A stretch of 64,000 nucleotides of DNA, from assembly GCF_004126535.1 (NCBI RefSeq), contig NZ_PPCV01000006.1, positions 1 to 64,000 of the forward strand, in the 5' to 3' direction. Source of the stretch: Propioniciclava flava. GTDB lineage: Bacteria; Actinomycetota; Actinomycetes; Propionibacteriales; Propionibacteriaceae. Numbering within the stretch: the stretch's first letter is position 1; the number at the start of each line of letters is the position of its first letter. The notes beneath the pieces are model-generated. The model did no database searches. It was not told the DNA's origin and worked only from the letters and a program-made list of their open reading frames with translations. This document shows, one piece after another, positions 35,673 through 45,010 of the stretch. A program made the translations under genes and the position numbers.

Positions 35673-36221
35673 CTAGGCAGGAATCGGCTCTCTCTCCCCC
35701 AGGCCACGCTCGCCGTCTGCGGCCGGCGTCGCCGCCGCAATCGCGACCGTGATCGGCGCCTCGCCCCCGTTCCGTGGGGCGTCCCCGTCCACGCTGCCGA
35801 CGTGGTTCGAGCCGTCGACACGGTTCAGGTCATCGGGCGTGACGTCCTGCGCCGGGACACTCGAACGCACCGCAGACCGACGAAAGGTACTGGCGCCGCG
35901 GCGCAGGTCATGGGCGACCCACGCCGCCTCCACTGTGTACCCCTCCCGCGAGTGCCCCGCCTCGTCGCTCCAGCGTTCCAGGCGCAAACGCCCGCCGACG
36001 ATCACCGCATCGCCTTTGGCGACGCTGTCGCGCACGTTTGCCGCGAGCCGCCGCCAGCAGACCACCCGGTACCAGGCCGTCGGCAGATCGACCCACAGCC
36101 CGTCACGCTGCACGGCGGGGGTGCACGCCAGCGAGAACGTTGCTCGGCCCCCGTATTCGCCGTGATCGCGCCAGGCAACGTCAGCCCCGACGTTGCCGTT
36201 GATGATGATCTCCGCTTCCAT
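35673..36221 (-). CDS. Single-stranded DNA-binding protein paralogue
   Basis: The 182-residue protein has an OB-fold of the SSB family: MEAEIIINGNVGADVAWR, then LWVDLPTAWYRVVCWRRLAANV and GDAVIVGGRLRLERW. The C-terminal half is low-complexity and ends GLGEREPIPA, without the acidic DDDIPF-type tip that replicative SSB uses to recruit partners. It therefore looks like a secondary SSB. The ATG at 36219-36221 is chosen over an earlier in-frame start because the family begins at this strand. It lies 144 bp downstream of the GTPase pair on the same strand. Confidence 0.88.
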   Translation of the reverse strand: MEAEIIINGNVGADVAWRDHGEYGGRATFSLACTPAVQRDGLWVDLPTAWYRVVCWRRLAANVRDSVAKGDAVIVGGRLRLERWSDEAGHSREGYTVEAAWVAHDLRRGASTFRRSAVRSSVPAQDVTPDDLNRVDGSNHVGSVDGDAPRNGGEAPITVAIAAATPAADGERGLGEREPIPA

Positions 36222-36365
36222 GTCCGCCCCTCCTGATCGAGTTGCCCACACGTTAGGCAGGCCGCGTCACAGCACACGAGGAGACGTGAGGGGCAGCAGA
36301 AGAGGCGTGCGTGATCGCGGGAAACGGGCTTGATCGTGAGAGAGGCGGACGGGGAAGCGCGATCG

Positions 36366-37964
36366 TCAGCGGGCGCGTTCCAGCGCGGCCCGCGCCTCAG
36401 CGAGCCGTTCCAACTCCGCACGGATCGGATCGATGACCTCGGCGTCCACCACAGCCCCCACGGCTGCGGTGAGCGCGTGGGACGCCTGCCGCTGCTTGAC
36501 GCGGGCTCCCGCCTCAACGAACACGCGGCTCAAAAGCCCGAACACGATGCCCAAGCCCACCCCGCCGAGGAGCAGCATCGTCGGCACCGGCCATCCTTGC
36601 CAGGTGATCGTGGGCACCACGAGCGGCACCTGCAATGCGGCCACGACGAGCGGCGCCAGCAGCCACCCGCCCCCGATGAGCACGGCCGCGATCCCCAGCC
36701 ATTGCAGGAAGGTGACCACGCCCCACCAGCCGTGTCCGGCGTCCATGCGCAGATCGGTCGCCCCGATGGCGGCGTCGATCCGGTCGGCCAGCACAGCGCG
36801 GTCCGAGCGGGCCACTGCCTTCAATCGTTCGGCCCACGCGCGGGGCACATGAGCGACGCTCGCATCGATGACCTGACGCAAGGACGCATCGAGTCGGGCG
36901 CGCTGCACGGGAGTGGCTTTCGGCAGTGACGCGTGCACCACGTCGGTCGCCCCGGCGCCCTGACCGATACGCAGTCGCCGCAACGGGTCGGGCTTGAGCC
37001 TGCGCAGCCACGTGACCAGCGGCCATCCGGTCGCCAGCGCTCCACGGTGACGCCAGGCGTTCAAGACCCCTTCGGTGACCACGGGGACGCCGGACGCCTC
37101 CGCCACACTGGCGTGCAGCGCCGCCAGATCGCTACGCGACAACACGGGGACCGGGCCCGTGCCCAGCGCGTCCCGCAACGTGGCTGCTTCTGCGGCGATG
37201 TCGGCGGCGAACCGGCGCGCGGTGATCTCTTTGTCGCGGGCCGCCTGGGCCATGAGTTCCCGCAACTGTCCCAAGCCCTCCCCGCGCAGCGCGGAGACGG
37301 CCACGAGCGGGGTAGCAGACAGGCCCTCGCTGTCGAGCAGCCGTCGCAGATCGGCCAAGGTGGCGTGCCGTTGTTCCGGGTTGAGCCGGTCGACCTGGTT
37401 CAAGGCGACCACCATCAGGTCGGCGTGCCCGGCCAACGGGATGAGGTAGCCGTCGTGGAGGGCGGCGTCCGCGTACTTTTGCGGATCGACCACCCACACC
37501 AGCATGTCGACGACCTTGACGAGGCGATCCACCGTAATCCGGTGCGCCGCCTCAGTCGAATCATGATCGGGCAGATCCAGCAGCACCAGCCCTGCGGGAA
37601 TCTCCTCCCGAGGCGCCACCACGTGCCGCCCGCCGACCTTCAACCAGTCCAGCAGCGCGGTGGGGGCTTCGCTACCCCAGGCCACAGCCATGGCCTCGCT
37701 CGTCGTGGGACGCGTGACGCCGGGGCGGGCGAACTCCGTCCCGGAGACCGCGTTGAACAGGCTGGACTTTCCCGATCCGGTCGCTCCTGCCAGGGCTACG
37801 ACCGTGTGATCGCCAGCCAGGGCCAGGCGCTGCCCGGCTCGCTCGATCAATGCGTCCGCGGGTGCCAGCACCGCGTCCGGCACCCGGCCGCGGCTCAACT
37901 CGATGGCTCGATCCAGCGCGGTCAGCCGGGAGGCCAGGCTCCGGGTGTCCTTCTCAGCCTTCAT
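36366..37964 (-). CDS. Dynamin-like GTPase, second of a pair (YfjP-type)
   Basis: The 532-residue membrane-associated GTPase has a P-loop GATGSGKS (residues 60-67), a G3-like DLPDHDS and G4 NQVD. A helical region follows, then two or three hydrophobic segments (about residues 415-490, including LQWLGIAAVLIGGGWLL and MLLLGGVGLGIVFGLLSRVF) and a C-terminal helix. The layout matches bacterial dynamin-like proteins such as Streptomyces DynA/DynB, which act in membrane remodelling at division. Its start overlaps the upstream GTPase gene by 11 bp, so the pair is coupled. Confidence 0.85.
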   Translation of the reverse strand: MKAEKDTRSLASRLTALDRAIELSRGRVPDAVLAPADALIERAGQRLALAGDHTVVALAGATGSGKSSLFNAVSGTEFARPGVTRPTTSEAMAVAWGSEAPTALLDWLKVGGRHVVAPREEIPAGLVLLDLPDHDSTEAAHRITVDRLVKVVDMLVWVVDPQKYADAALHDGYLIPLAGHADLMVVALNQVDRLNPEQRHATLADLRRLLDSEGLSATPLVAVSALRGEGLGQLRELMAQAARDKEITARRFAADIAAEAATLRDALGTGPVPVLSRSDLAALHASVAEASGVPVVTEGVLNAWRHRGALATGWPLVTWLRRLKPDPLRRLRIGQGAGATDVVHASLPKATPVQRARLDASLRQVIDASVAHVPRAWAERLKAVARSDRAVLADRIDAAIGATDLRMDAGHGWWGVVTFLQWLGIAAVLIGGGWLLAPLVVAALQVPLVVPTITWQGWPVPTMLLLGGVGLGIVFGLLSRVFVEAGARVKQRQASHALTAAVGAVVDAEVIDPIRAELERLAEARAALERAR

Positions 37965-39807
37965 GAGGCACCTCGACGCGGACGCCGTCGGCCTCCTCGA
38001 CCGGATCCAGCACCTCTCCGCTGAGGATCGCCTCCGATGCGCCCGTCTCCAGGGCGGGAGTCTGTGCTGCCGGGTTCAGCCCGTCCACGCTCCCCGCCTG
38101 AGCCAGGGCCGGCATGTCGGTGACGCACGCGTGCACCGCGGCGACTGCGTCCCGCACGGCGGAGGCGGCGGACGCGTCGACTCCGGTGCTGCTCAGCGCC
38201 CGGTCGTAGCGGGCCAGTTCCAGCGCCAGCACCCCCTCGATGCGGGCGTCCAACTGGGCCTTGGCCTGGCGGGTGAGCCGCCTGACGGTGTCCTCCCCGA
38301 AGACCGCCTCCAAGAGGCGCTGCGCGAGCACAGCCGTGCCCCCTGCCACGCCGACCTCGGCCCCGGTGAGCCCGCCGGTCTGGGTAAAGACCACGATCAT
38401 GAGGGCGACGCCGACCCCGTTGACGCCGAGGGCGAGGTAGCGGGCCTTGGCGCGCTTGGACGCGCCCACCTCACTGACCAAGGCCAACACATCGCCTTGC
38501 CACGAGCGAATCGCGGCGCTCACCGCTGCCGGGAACTCCGGCGAGGTGTGCTGCAGGTCATCGCGCGTGGCGGCCAGGATGGTGCGGCCCGCCGGGTGCG
38601 CGCCCCACGCGGCTTCGGCGCGTTCGGCCGCCGCGTCGCCTTCTTCGCGGACGAACACTTCCAGCCCTGACTCCACCGCCAGCTTCACCTCGTTGACCTG
38701 GGGCGGCTCCCCACGCAACGTGGCGCGCAGCTTGTCGCGCAGCCAGCCGATTTTCTGCTCGACGGTCCGCATGAACTCGCCGGTGCCGACGAAGTCCTGC
38801 CACCGCGACAGCACCTCTCCTCGCAGGAGCGAGCCGTCCGACGTCTGCACGGCGATGGTCCGCACCGCCTCCGCGAAGCTGCGGTCGGCGTCCCCGCGCA
38901 GCTGCGCGACCGCCTCCACCTCGGCGTCCACGGCGTCCGCTATTGCGGGGGCCGAACGCACCAGGGCGCCGATAGCGCCGTCGAGGGTCTGCAGGACGAC
39001 CGCCTGCCTGCTCGCCTGGTCCGCGGCCAGCGTGGCCAACCAGGTGCGGATCGGGGCGACGGCCGAATCGGGCAGCATGCCGGACGCGTCGGTTGCCGTC
39101 TCGGGGACCGCGAACAGGGGCGAGCGGCCCAGCCCGCGCTCGACCATGAGGCGACCCAGATGTGGGGGGACCTCCAACATGGCGGCGGGCGGGACGCGAT
39201 CGAGCACGACGGCGACCGCGGCGGAGCGGTCAGCGGCGGAGCGAAGGTACTCCCACGGGACGGCGTCGGCGTAGCGGGCGGCCGAGGTGACGAACAGCCA
39301 CAGGTCGGCAGCCGACAGCAACTGGGCCGCCAGCGCACGGTTCTCCTGCACGACCGAGTCCACGTCGGGGGCGTCGAGCAGGGCGAGCCCGCGCGGCAGC
39401 GACGCGTCGGGAACCAACTGCAGAGTGTGCGTGTCGTCGGCCTGGTCGAGGCTGCGCGCCAACCCGGGAAGGATCCGATCGGAGGTGAAGTAGTCGGCCT
39501 CGTCGGGGTGATGCACCAAGACGGGGCTGCGGGTCGTGGGCCGGATGACGCCAGGGCGCGAGACCACACGCCCCAGCAACGAGTTCACCAAGGTCGACTT
39601 GCCCGCGCCCGTGGAGCCGCCGATGACGGCCAGCAGGGGGGCGTCCAGGCTGGCGAGCCTGGGGAGCACGTAGTCGTCCAGTTGAGTCACGATCGCTCGC
39701 GCCGACTCGGCGGCGGCGTCAGAACCGGGCAACGAGAGGGGCAGGCGGACCTCCGCCACAGCCGACCTCAGTCGGCTCAGCGCCTGCGTCAGCGCGACTG
39801 TGCTCAT
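37954..39807 (-). CDS. Dynamin-like GTPase, first of a pair
   Basis: The 617-residue protein has a P-loop GGSTGAGKSTL near residue 62 and a G3-like DAPDVDS. The G4 position reads VLDRVP rather than NKxD, so base recognition may differ from its partner. A long helical middle part and one hydrophobic segment (ALGVNGVGVALMIVVF) with an adjacent Gly/Ala-rich stretch follow. The ATG at 39805-39807 (MSTVALTQAL) is chosen. It lies seven bases after prsW on the same strand and overlaps the second GTPase gene. Paired dynamins of this kind form hetero-oligomers in other bacteria. Confidence 0.85.
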   Translation of the reverse strand: MSTVALTQALSRLRSAVAEVRLPLSLPGSDAAAESARAIVTQLDDYVLPRLASLDAPLLAVIGGSTGAGKSTLVNSLLGRVVSRPGVIRPTTRSPVLVHHPDEADYFTSDRILPGLARSLDQADDTHTLQLVPDASLPRGLALLDAPDVDSVVQENRALAAQLLSAADLWLFVTSAARYADAVPWEYLRSAADRSAAVAVVLDRVPPAAMLEVPPHLGRLMVERGLGRSPLFAVPETATDASGMLPDSAVAPIRTWLATLAADQASRQAVVLQTLDGAIGALVRSAPAIADAVDAEVEAVAQLRGDADRSFAEAVRTIAVQTSDGSLLRGEVLSRWQDFVGTGEFMRTVEQKIGWLRDKLRATLRGEPPQVNEVKLAVESGLEVFVREEGDAAAERAEAAWGAHPAGRTILAATRDDLQHTSPEFPAAVSAAIRSWQGDVLALVSEVGASKRAKARYLALGVNGVGVALMIVVFTQTGGLTGAEVGVAGGTAVLAQRLLEAVFGEDTVRRLTRQAKAQLDARIEGVLALELARYDRALSSTGVDASAASAVRDAVAAVHACVTDMPALAQAGSVDGLNPAAQTPALETGASEAILSGEVLDPVEEADGVRVEVPHEG

Positions 39808-39814
39808 CGACTCC

Positions 39815-41224
39815 CTACCCCTTTGGCGGCCCCCAGCGCGGATCAACCGGCGAGTACCCCGGTGAGCTTACCGTTCCGGGCAAAAATGACGCAGGCACGG
39901 GAGAAGGAGGCGCCCAGGGACCAACTGCGGTGCGACGACGGCGCAGCCGCAGCCAGGCGGGGAACTGCGGCAGTTGGATCTTCTGCACCGCCGGATCGGT
40001 GATCGCCACCGGCGCGAGGGCCCGGGCCTCATCAAGCAGGGTTCGTGCGCGCAGCGCCCCCGCCTCGTCCACCGTCCCGTGCAACTCGGCGTCACGCAGG
40101 TAGGCGAGTTCGCTCATCGTGCGCTGGATTCGCACGGTGGCGAGCATGGCACGCCAGCCGTGCGTCACGGAGATGAAGAAGCACGCCCACCGCGTCCGCT
40201 GTCGAGTGAAGAGTGTCACCACGGAGGGGGGAAGCCAACCCATGTCGACGTAGTCGCCCAAGCGGTCCCGCTGACGCCGGCCTTCAGCCAGGATGCGGCG
40301 GATGAGATAGATCACCAGGGTGAGGGCGATCCCCCAACCCATGATCGCCATCATCGTGTCGTCGGCGCCGATGCTGGCGAAGAAGTTGAACAGCATGTGG
40401 CCCAGCGCGGCGGCGAGGTAGCCCACCAGCGGGGCGATGATCCGCACGATCTTGCTGTGCGCCCGCAGGCCAACGATGAACCCCAACGCCATCAGCGAGG
40501 TGAACAGCGGGTGCCCGAACGCGGTCTTGACGCCCCGCAAGAACACGATCGAGTTGAGGGCCTGTTCCGGGTTCCCTGTGCCGATGGTGACCGAGGAATA
40601 CACGATGACGCGGCTGTAATAAAGGATGTTCTCGGTGAAGGCGAACCCCGCCGCAGAGAGGCCAGCCAGGGTGACCGCCTGCAGCGTCGACACGATCCGG
40701 TAGCGCACGGCGATCGCGATGAAGAACACGACGGTCGCCTTCGTCGCCTCCTCCACGAAAGGGGCCACGAACACGGCGGCACGGGCGCCCGTGGCGGGGT
40801 CAGCACCGACGATGGCCATCTGGCGGCTCGCCCAGGTGTTGATCACCATCGACAGCGCCGTCGAGACGGCCGCGCCCCACCCCAACGCGAGGTACCAGAA
40901 CCCGAGCCGCATCGGCCGGAAGCGATCCAGGGCCACGAAGGCCACAACCCACACGGCCAAGGTCGGTAGCGCGAGCGTTGCGGAGCGACGAATAGCGCTC
41001 AAGTTGAGCCCCGGCACCTCACCGCCGCCCTCGGCGGGTGTTGGCGTCACCGAGGTGACGTACATCCACCCGAGGCAGGCCGCATAGAGCACGGTCGCCC
41101 CCAGGATGATCCACAGCCAGCGGCTCCGTAGGAGCGCGATCGCCCAGTGGCGCTTCTGCTTCTCCTTGGTCACCGGGAGCCCGTTGGCGCGCAGCGACCG
41201 CACCGCTGTGAGCTCCGAAGTCAT
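39815..41224 (-). CDS. PrsW-family intramembrane metalloprotease
   Basis: The 469-residue protein has about eight membrane helices. Key PrsW motifs are VEEATK (E158 and E159), FAFTENILYY, GHPLFTSLMALGF and GHMLFNFFAS. These correspond to the conserved glutamates and histidines of the site-1 protease that cuts the anti-sigma factor RsiW in Bacillus. The last 150 residues are cytoplasmic and end in a Pro-rich tail. The ATG at 41222-41224 is chosen. It is the first gene of a probable operon with two dynamin-like GTPases and perhaps ssb, so it may process or regulate a membrane partner of these. Confidence 0.88.
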   Translation of the reverse strand: MTSELTAVRSLRANGLPVTKEKQKRHWAIALLRSRWLWIILGATVLYAACLGWMYVTSVTPTPAEGGGEVPGLNLSAIRRSATLALPTLAVWVVAFVALDRFRPMRLGFWYLALGWGAAVSTALSMVINTWASRQMAIVGADPATGARAAVFVAPFVEEATKATVVFFIAIAVRYRIVSTLQAVTLAGLSAAGFAFTENILYYSRVIVYSSVTIGTGNPEQALNSIVFLRGVKTAFGHPLFTSLMALGFIVGLRAHSKIVRIIAPLVGYLAAALGHMLFNFFASIGADDTMMAIMGWGIALTLVIYLIRRILAEGRRQRDRLGDYVDMGWLPPSVVTLFTRQRTRWACFFISVTHGWRAMLATVRIQRTMSELAYLRDAELHGTVDEAGALRARTLLDEARALAPVAITDPAVQKIQLPQFPAWLRLRRRRTAVGPWAPPSPVPASFLPGTVSSPGYSPVDPRWGPPKG

Positions 41225-41332
41225 GGCCCCCAGGGTAGCGGCGTCACCAACCCCGTCGTCCAACCGCGGCACCGACGAAACGGCAACCCCTCGGAGCACC
41301 CCGACCTGCGGCTGCCCTTACAATCTCCTCGG

Positions 41333-41405
41333 GCCCCCGTAGCTCAGGGGATAGAGCAGCGGCCTTCTAATCCGACGGTCGGAGGTTCGAATCCTCCCGG
41401 GGGCG
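41333..41405 (+). tRNA. tRNA-Arg (TCT anticodon)
   Basis: The acceptor stem GCCCCCG (41333-41339) pairs with CGGGGGC (41398-41404), discriminator G. The D arm is GCTC...GAGC, the anticodon loop is CTTCTAA and the T arm is GGAGGTTCGAATCCTCC. CCA is not encoded. The anticodon stem GCGGC/TCCGA has non-Watson-Crick positions at both ends, so covariance scoring is advisable, but the other arms are ideal. Confidence 0.9.
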
Positions 41406-41470
41406 CCCGCCCGATCCTGCCTAGCGGATCACCGCATCACTGGTTCACCAGGGGTGTAGGTTCCCGGGGC

Positions 41471-42673
41471 GTGGTCGGTGAGCAGATGAATTCCCAGCAT
41501 TGGCGCACGTTGGCGGTGTCGGTGTACTTGCCGACGACGCTCGCTTTGGTGGGGCTGGGCGCCGTGACGCCGCTCATCGCCCTCACCGCGCAGGATCTGG
41601 GCGCATCATTGGCCGAGTCGGCCTTCGTCGTCTCGCTCTTGGGGATCGGAGCGCTGGTCGGGGCACTGCCCGCGGGCATCGTCGCGGATCGCCTCGGCGA
41701 ACAGCGCGCCCTCGTCGTCTCGTTGGTCGTGGACGCCGCCTGCATGGCCGTGGCCGCCTTCGCCCCCACGTTCGTCGTGCTGGGTCTGGCCGTGTTCGCG
41801 CTGGGGGTCTCCGAGGCGGTCGTCACCATTGCGCGGCAGTCGTTCGTCACCGAGTTCGTCCCGCTGACGCACCGGGCCCGCGCTCTTTCCACGCTCGGGG
41901 GCGTGTTCCGGATCGGTTCGTTCATCGGCCCCTTGGCTGGGGCGGCGGTCGTCACGCTGGGCGGGTTACGGGCGGCCTACTGGCTGGCGATCGCGACCTC
42001 GCTGGCTGCCGCGATCATCAGCGCCTGGCTGCCCGATGTCGAGCGTGAAGCTCCCCGGGGCGCCACCCCGGTCCACACGGCTGAGGTGCTGCGCGCCCAT
42101 CTGCGGACCTTCCTCACGATCGGCGTCGGGGCGGCGGCACTCATGCTGGTGCGCGCCTCCCGCGACGCACTGCTGCCGCTGTGGGCGACCGCCATCGGAT
42201 TGGACGCCGCCCAAACAAGCCTGGTCTTCGCCGCGAGTTCGTTCGTCGACCTCACCTTGTTCTACCTGGGCGGCTCGATCATGGACCGGTTGGGACGCAG
42301 GGCCGTCGCCGTGCCCGCCATGGTCATCATGGGCACCTGCTTTGGGTTGTTGCCTCTGGCCGCGACCGGCATCGGCCTGGGCGCGGTCGCGTTGGGCCTC
42401 GGGCTGGGCAACGGCATCAGTGCGGGGGTGGTGATGACCTTGGGGTCGGACGCCTCCCCCGCGGTCGGGCGCACGCAGTTCCTGGCGGGATGGCGCCTCA
42501 CCACCGGCATCGGGGGCGCGCTGGGACCGGTGATGATCAGTGCGCTGGCAGCAACGGCGTCCTTGTCGGTGGCCGCGATCGCCGTGGCCGCACTCGGCTG
42601 GCTGGGCGCAGCATGGTTGTGGCACTGGGGTGGGCCCTCCCGTACCGGAGCCGCGACCAATCAGGTGGGCTGA
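41471..42673 (+). CDS. MFS transporter
   Basis: The major facilitator protein of about 400 residues has 12 predicted helices. The loop 2-3 motif GIVADRLGEQRAL resembles the family A-motif GxxxDRxGrR, and it recurs as GGSIMDRLGRRAV in the second half. Substrate unknown; many such proteins are drug or sugar effluxers. The start is uncertain: GTG at 41471 or ATG at 41486 (MNSQHWRTL), the latter with a weak GGTGAG upstream. Confidence 0.8.
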   Translation: MVGEQMNSQHWRTLAVSVYLPTTLALVGLGAVTPLIALTAQDLGASLAESAFVVSLLGIGALVGALPAGIVADRLGEQRALVVSLVVDAACMAVAAFAPTFVVLGLAVFALGVSEAVVTIARQSFVTEFVPLTHRARALSTLGGVFRIGSFIGPLAGAAVVTLGGLRAAYWLAIATSLAAAIISAWLPDVEREAPRGATPVHTAEVLRAHLRTFLTIGVGAAALMLVRASRDALLPLWATAIGLDAAQTSLVFAASSFVDLTLFYLGGSIMDRLGRRAVAVPAMVIMGTCFGLLPLAATGIGLGAVALGLGLGNGISAGVVMTLGSDASPAVGRTQFLAGWRLTTGIGGALGPVMISALAATASLSVAAIAVAALGWLGAAWLWHWGGPSRTGAATNQVG

Positions 42674-42680
42674 CGCTCAC

Positions 42681-43922
42681 CTAGCCCCGTGCGGGCCGCT
42701 CCGCTGACACGTCGGATCCGGGGCGCGCATCCTTAGCTCCAGGTGGCGAGGGACGGACGCCGACCCCCTGAATCCAGGCGACGACGCAGCCCGCAGCCAA
42801 CGACCAGAACGCGGAACCGATCCCCGCGACCACGATCCCGGAGGTCGCCACCACGACGGTGACGAGCGCCGCGACGCGATGATGTGGGTCGGCGAGCGCC
42901 TGTTGGAGCGAGCCGAGCAGGCTGCCGATCAGCCCGACCGCCGCCACAGCCGTGAACACCCCCAGCGGGGCCGCCCCGGCGACGGCGACGATCACCCCGG
43001 CACCCAACCCCACCAAGAGGTAGACCACGCCTGCGCTGACGCCCGCTACCCACCGTGCCTTACGGTCCTCCCCAGCCTCGGGGCCGGCAGCCAGCGCGGC
43101 AGAGATGGCGGCCAGATTGATCGCGTGACCACCGAACAGCGCTCCGAGCATGCTCCCCAGTCCCGTTCCTCCGATGGCCGCCCGCCAAGGGGTGGTGTAG
43201 CCAAAACTGGCCAGCACCGCTACGCCAGGGATGTTCTGGCTGGTCATCGTGACCAGGTAGAGCGGCAGGCCGATCGCGATGGCGGTGGCGACGTCGAACG
43301 TCGGGGTCACCCACACGAGCGCAGGCAGCGCCCCCGACCAGTCCGCCTGCGCGAAGGCCCCGGAGAATCCCAGGGCAACCAGTGCCGCCACCAGCGCACC
43401 GCGCACCGCCCAGCGCGGCGCGAACCGTGCCAGGACCACCCAGGTCACCAGCACGACGCCGATCGCGGCGGGACTGGTGGGGATGTCTCGGAAGGGCGCT
43501 GCGCACAGGGAGAGCAGGACGCCCGCCAGCATGGCGCTGGCGATGCTCGTCGGAATGGCGCGAACAAGCCGGGCCAGGGCAGGGACGAGGCCGGTCAACG
43601 TCAGCAGCGCACCGCACACCACGAACGCCCCGACGGCGGACGCGAACCCGTGCGCCGGGGTGGGCGCGGACGCCAGGAGCGCGGCCCCGGGGGTGGACCA
43701 GGCGACGGTGATCGGGCTGCGGCTCCACCAGGACAGCCCGATGCACGCCACCCCCATCGTCACGCACAAGGCGATGAGGCCGGACGCCGACTGCGCCGGG
43801 CTCGCGCCCATCGCGGCCAGCCCCGCCAAGACGACAGCAAACGACGACGTGAAACCCACGACCGCCGTGACCACGCCCGCCATCACCGGGGTGACCCGGT
43901 CGGCACGTCTTGATGAGTCCAT
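42681..43922 (-). CDS. benE: Benzoate/H+ symporter, BenE family
   Basis: The 413-residue membrane protein has about 12 helices. It starts VTPVMAGVVTAVVGFTSSFA and has WSTPGAALLA, YLVTMTSQNIPGVAVLASFGY and GGHAINLAAISAAL, which are characteristic BenE blocks. Members import benzoate and related acids, but no benzoate catabolic genes lie nearby, so the substrate is open. The ATG at 43920-43922 is chosen. Confidence 0.87.
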   Translation of the reverse strand: MDSSRRADRVTPVMAGVVTAVVGFTSSFAVVLAGLAAMGASPAQSASGLIALCVTMGVACIGLSWWSRSPITVAWSTPGAALLASAPTPAHGFASAVGAFVVCGALLTLTGLVPALARLVRAIPTSIASAMLAGVLLSLCAAPFRDIPTSPAAIGVVLVTWVVLARFAPRWAVRGALVAALVALGFSGAFAQADWSGALPALVWVTPTFDVATAIAIGLPLYLVTMTSQNIPGVAVLASFGYTTPWRAAIGGTGLGSMLGALFGGHAINLAAISAALAAGPEAGEDRKARWVAGVSAGVVYLLVGLGAGVIVAVAGAAPLGVFTAVAAVGLIGSLLGSLQQALADPHHRVAALVTVVVATSGIVVAGIGSAFWSLAAGCVVAWIQGVGVRPSPPGAKDARPGSDVSAERPARG

Positions 43923-44004
43923 GGGGCGTGACTTTAGGGTCACAACCACGCATGCGTGTGCGGTGTCCGCCGTGGACCGTTACCCGTTCACGGCGGCGTC
44001 GGCG

Positions 44005-44940
44005 TCAGTCCCCGACGGTGTCGATCCCCCGGGACACGATCAGCGGATCGGGCGGCGTCACGACCGAATCGTCGCGTCCCTCGTAGTCGAACTGGTTAAG
44101 GAAGGCCCGCATCGCGTTGAGGCGGGCGCGCTTCTTGTCGTTGGACCGGATGGTGATCCACGGCGCATGGTCGGTGTCGGTGCGCTCGAACATCGCTTCC
44201 TTGGCGGCCGTGTAGTCCTCCCAGCGATCCAGCGACTCCAGATCCATCGGGGACAGCTTCCAGCGCCGCACCGGGTCAATTTGCCGGATGGCGAACCGGG
44301 TGCGCTGCTCGCGTTGCGTCACCGAGAACCAGAACTTAGTCAGGTGAATCCCAGCGTCGACGATCATCCGTTCGAACTCGGGCGCCTGCCCCATGAAGAT
44401 CTCGTACTGCTCGTCGGTGCAAAACCCCATCACCCGTTCGACGCCCGCCCGGTTGTACCAGGAGCGGTCGAAGAGGACGATCTCGCCGAATGTCGGGAAG
44501 TGCTCGATGTAGCGCTGGAAGTACCACTGCCCCAGTTCGGTGGTCGTCGGCTTGGTCAGCGCCACCACGCGCGCAGCCCGAGGGTTGAGGTGCTCGGTGA
44601 ACCGCTTGATGGTGCCACCCTTGCCCGCGGCGTCGCGGCCCTCGAACAAGATGATGTGGCGCACGTCGTGATCTTGGCTCCAGTACTGGAGCTTGAGGAG
44701 TTCGACCTGAAGCTTGTATTTCTCGGCCTCGTACTCGTCTCGCGTCAGCAACGTGTCGTAGGGGTAGTCCTCCCGCCACGTCTCCACAGCGCGCCCGCCG
44801 GGATCGACCAGCATGGGATCGGGGCCCTCGGCGTCCCCCACGGTGTAGCCCTCGTGCACGAGCTTGTCGATGAACTGGCGCAGATTCTCACGTTGACCAG
44901 GGCCTTCGTCGATCATGTCTTGAAGGCTGTGCTGGTCCAT
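44005..44940 (-). CDS. ppk2: Polyphosphate kinase 2
   Basis: The 311-residue PPK2 protein uses polyphosphate to phosphorylate nucleotides. Walker A is GRDAAGKGG (residues 101-109), followed by LFDRSWYNRAGVERVMGFC, the DRSWYNR motif of the family, and the lid region with arginines (TQREQRTRF). The N-terminal extension of about 70 residues and the WREDYPYD block match the actinobacterial class. Whether it makes diphosphates or triphosphates cannot be read with certainty. Confidence 0.93.
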   Translation of the reverse strand: MDQHSLQDMIDEGPGQRENLRQFIDKLVHEGYTVGDAEGPDPMLVDPGGRAVETWREDYPYDTLLTRDEYEAEKYKLQVELLKLQYWSQDHDVRHIILFEGRDAAGKGGTIKRFTEHLNPRAARVVALTKPTTTELGQWYFQRYIEHFPTFGEIVLFDRSWYNRAGVERVMGFCTDEQYEIFMGQAPEFERMIVDAGIHLTKFWFSVTQREQRTRFAIRQIDPVRRWKLSPMDLESLDRWEDYTAAKEAMFERTDTDHAPWITIRSNDKKRARLNAMRAFLNQFDYEGRDDSVVTPPDPLIVSRGIDTVGD

Positions 44941-45010
44941 GACTCTCCTGATGTGGCCGCGGCGGTGATGCCTGACAGCCTAACAAGCGCAGTCGTCCTA
45001 CAGTGGAACT

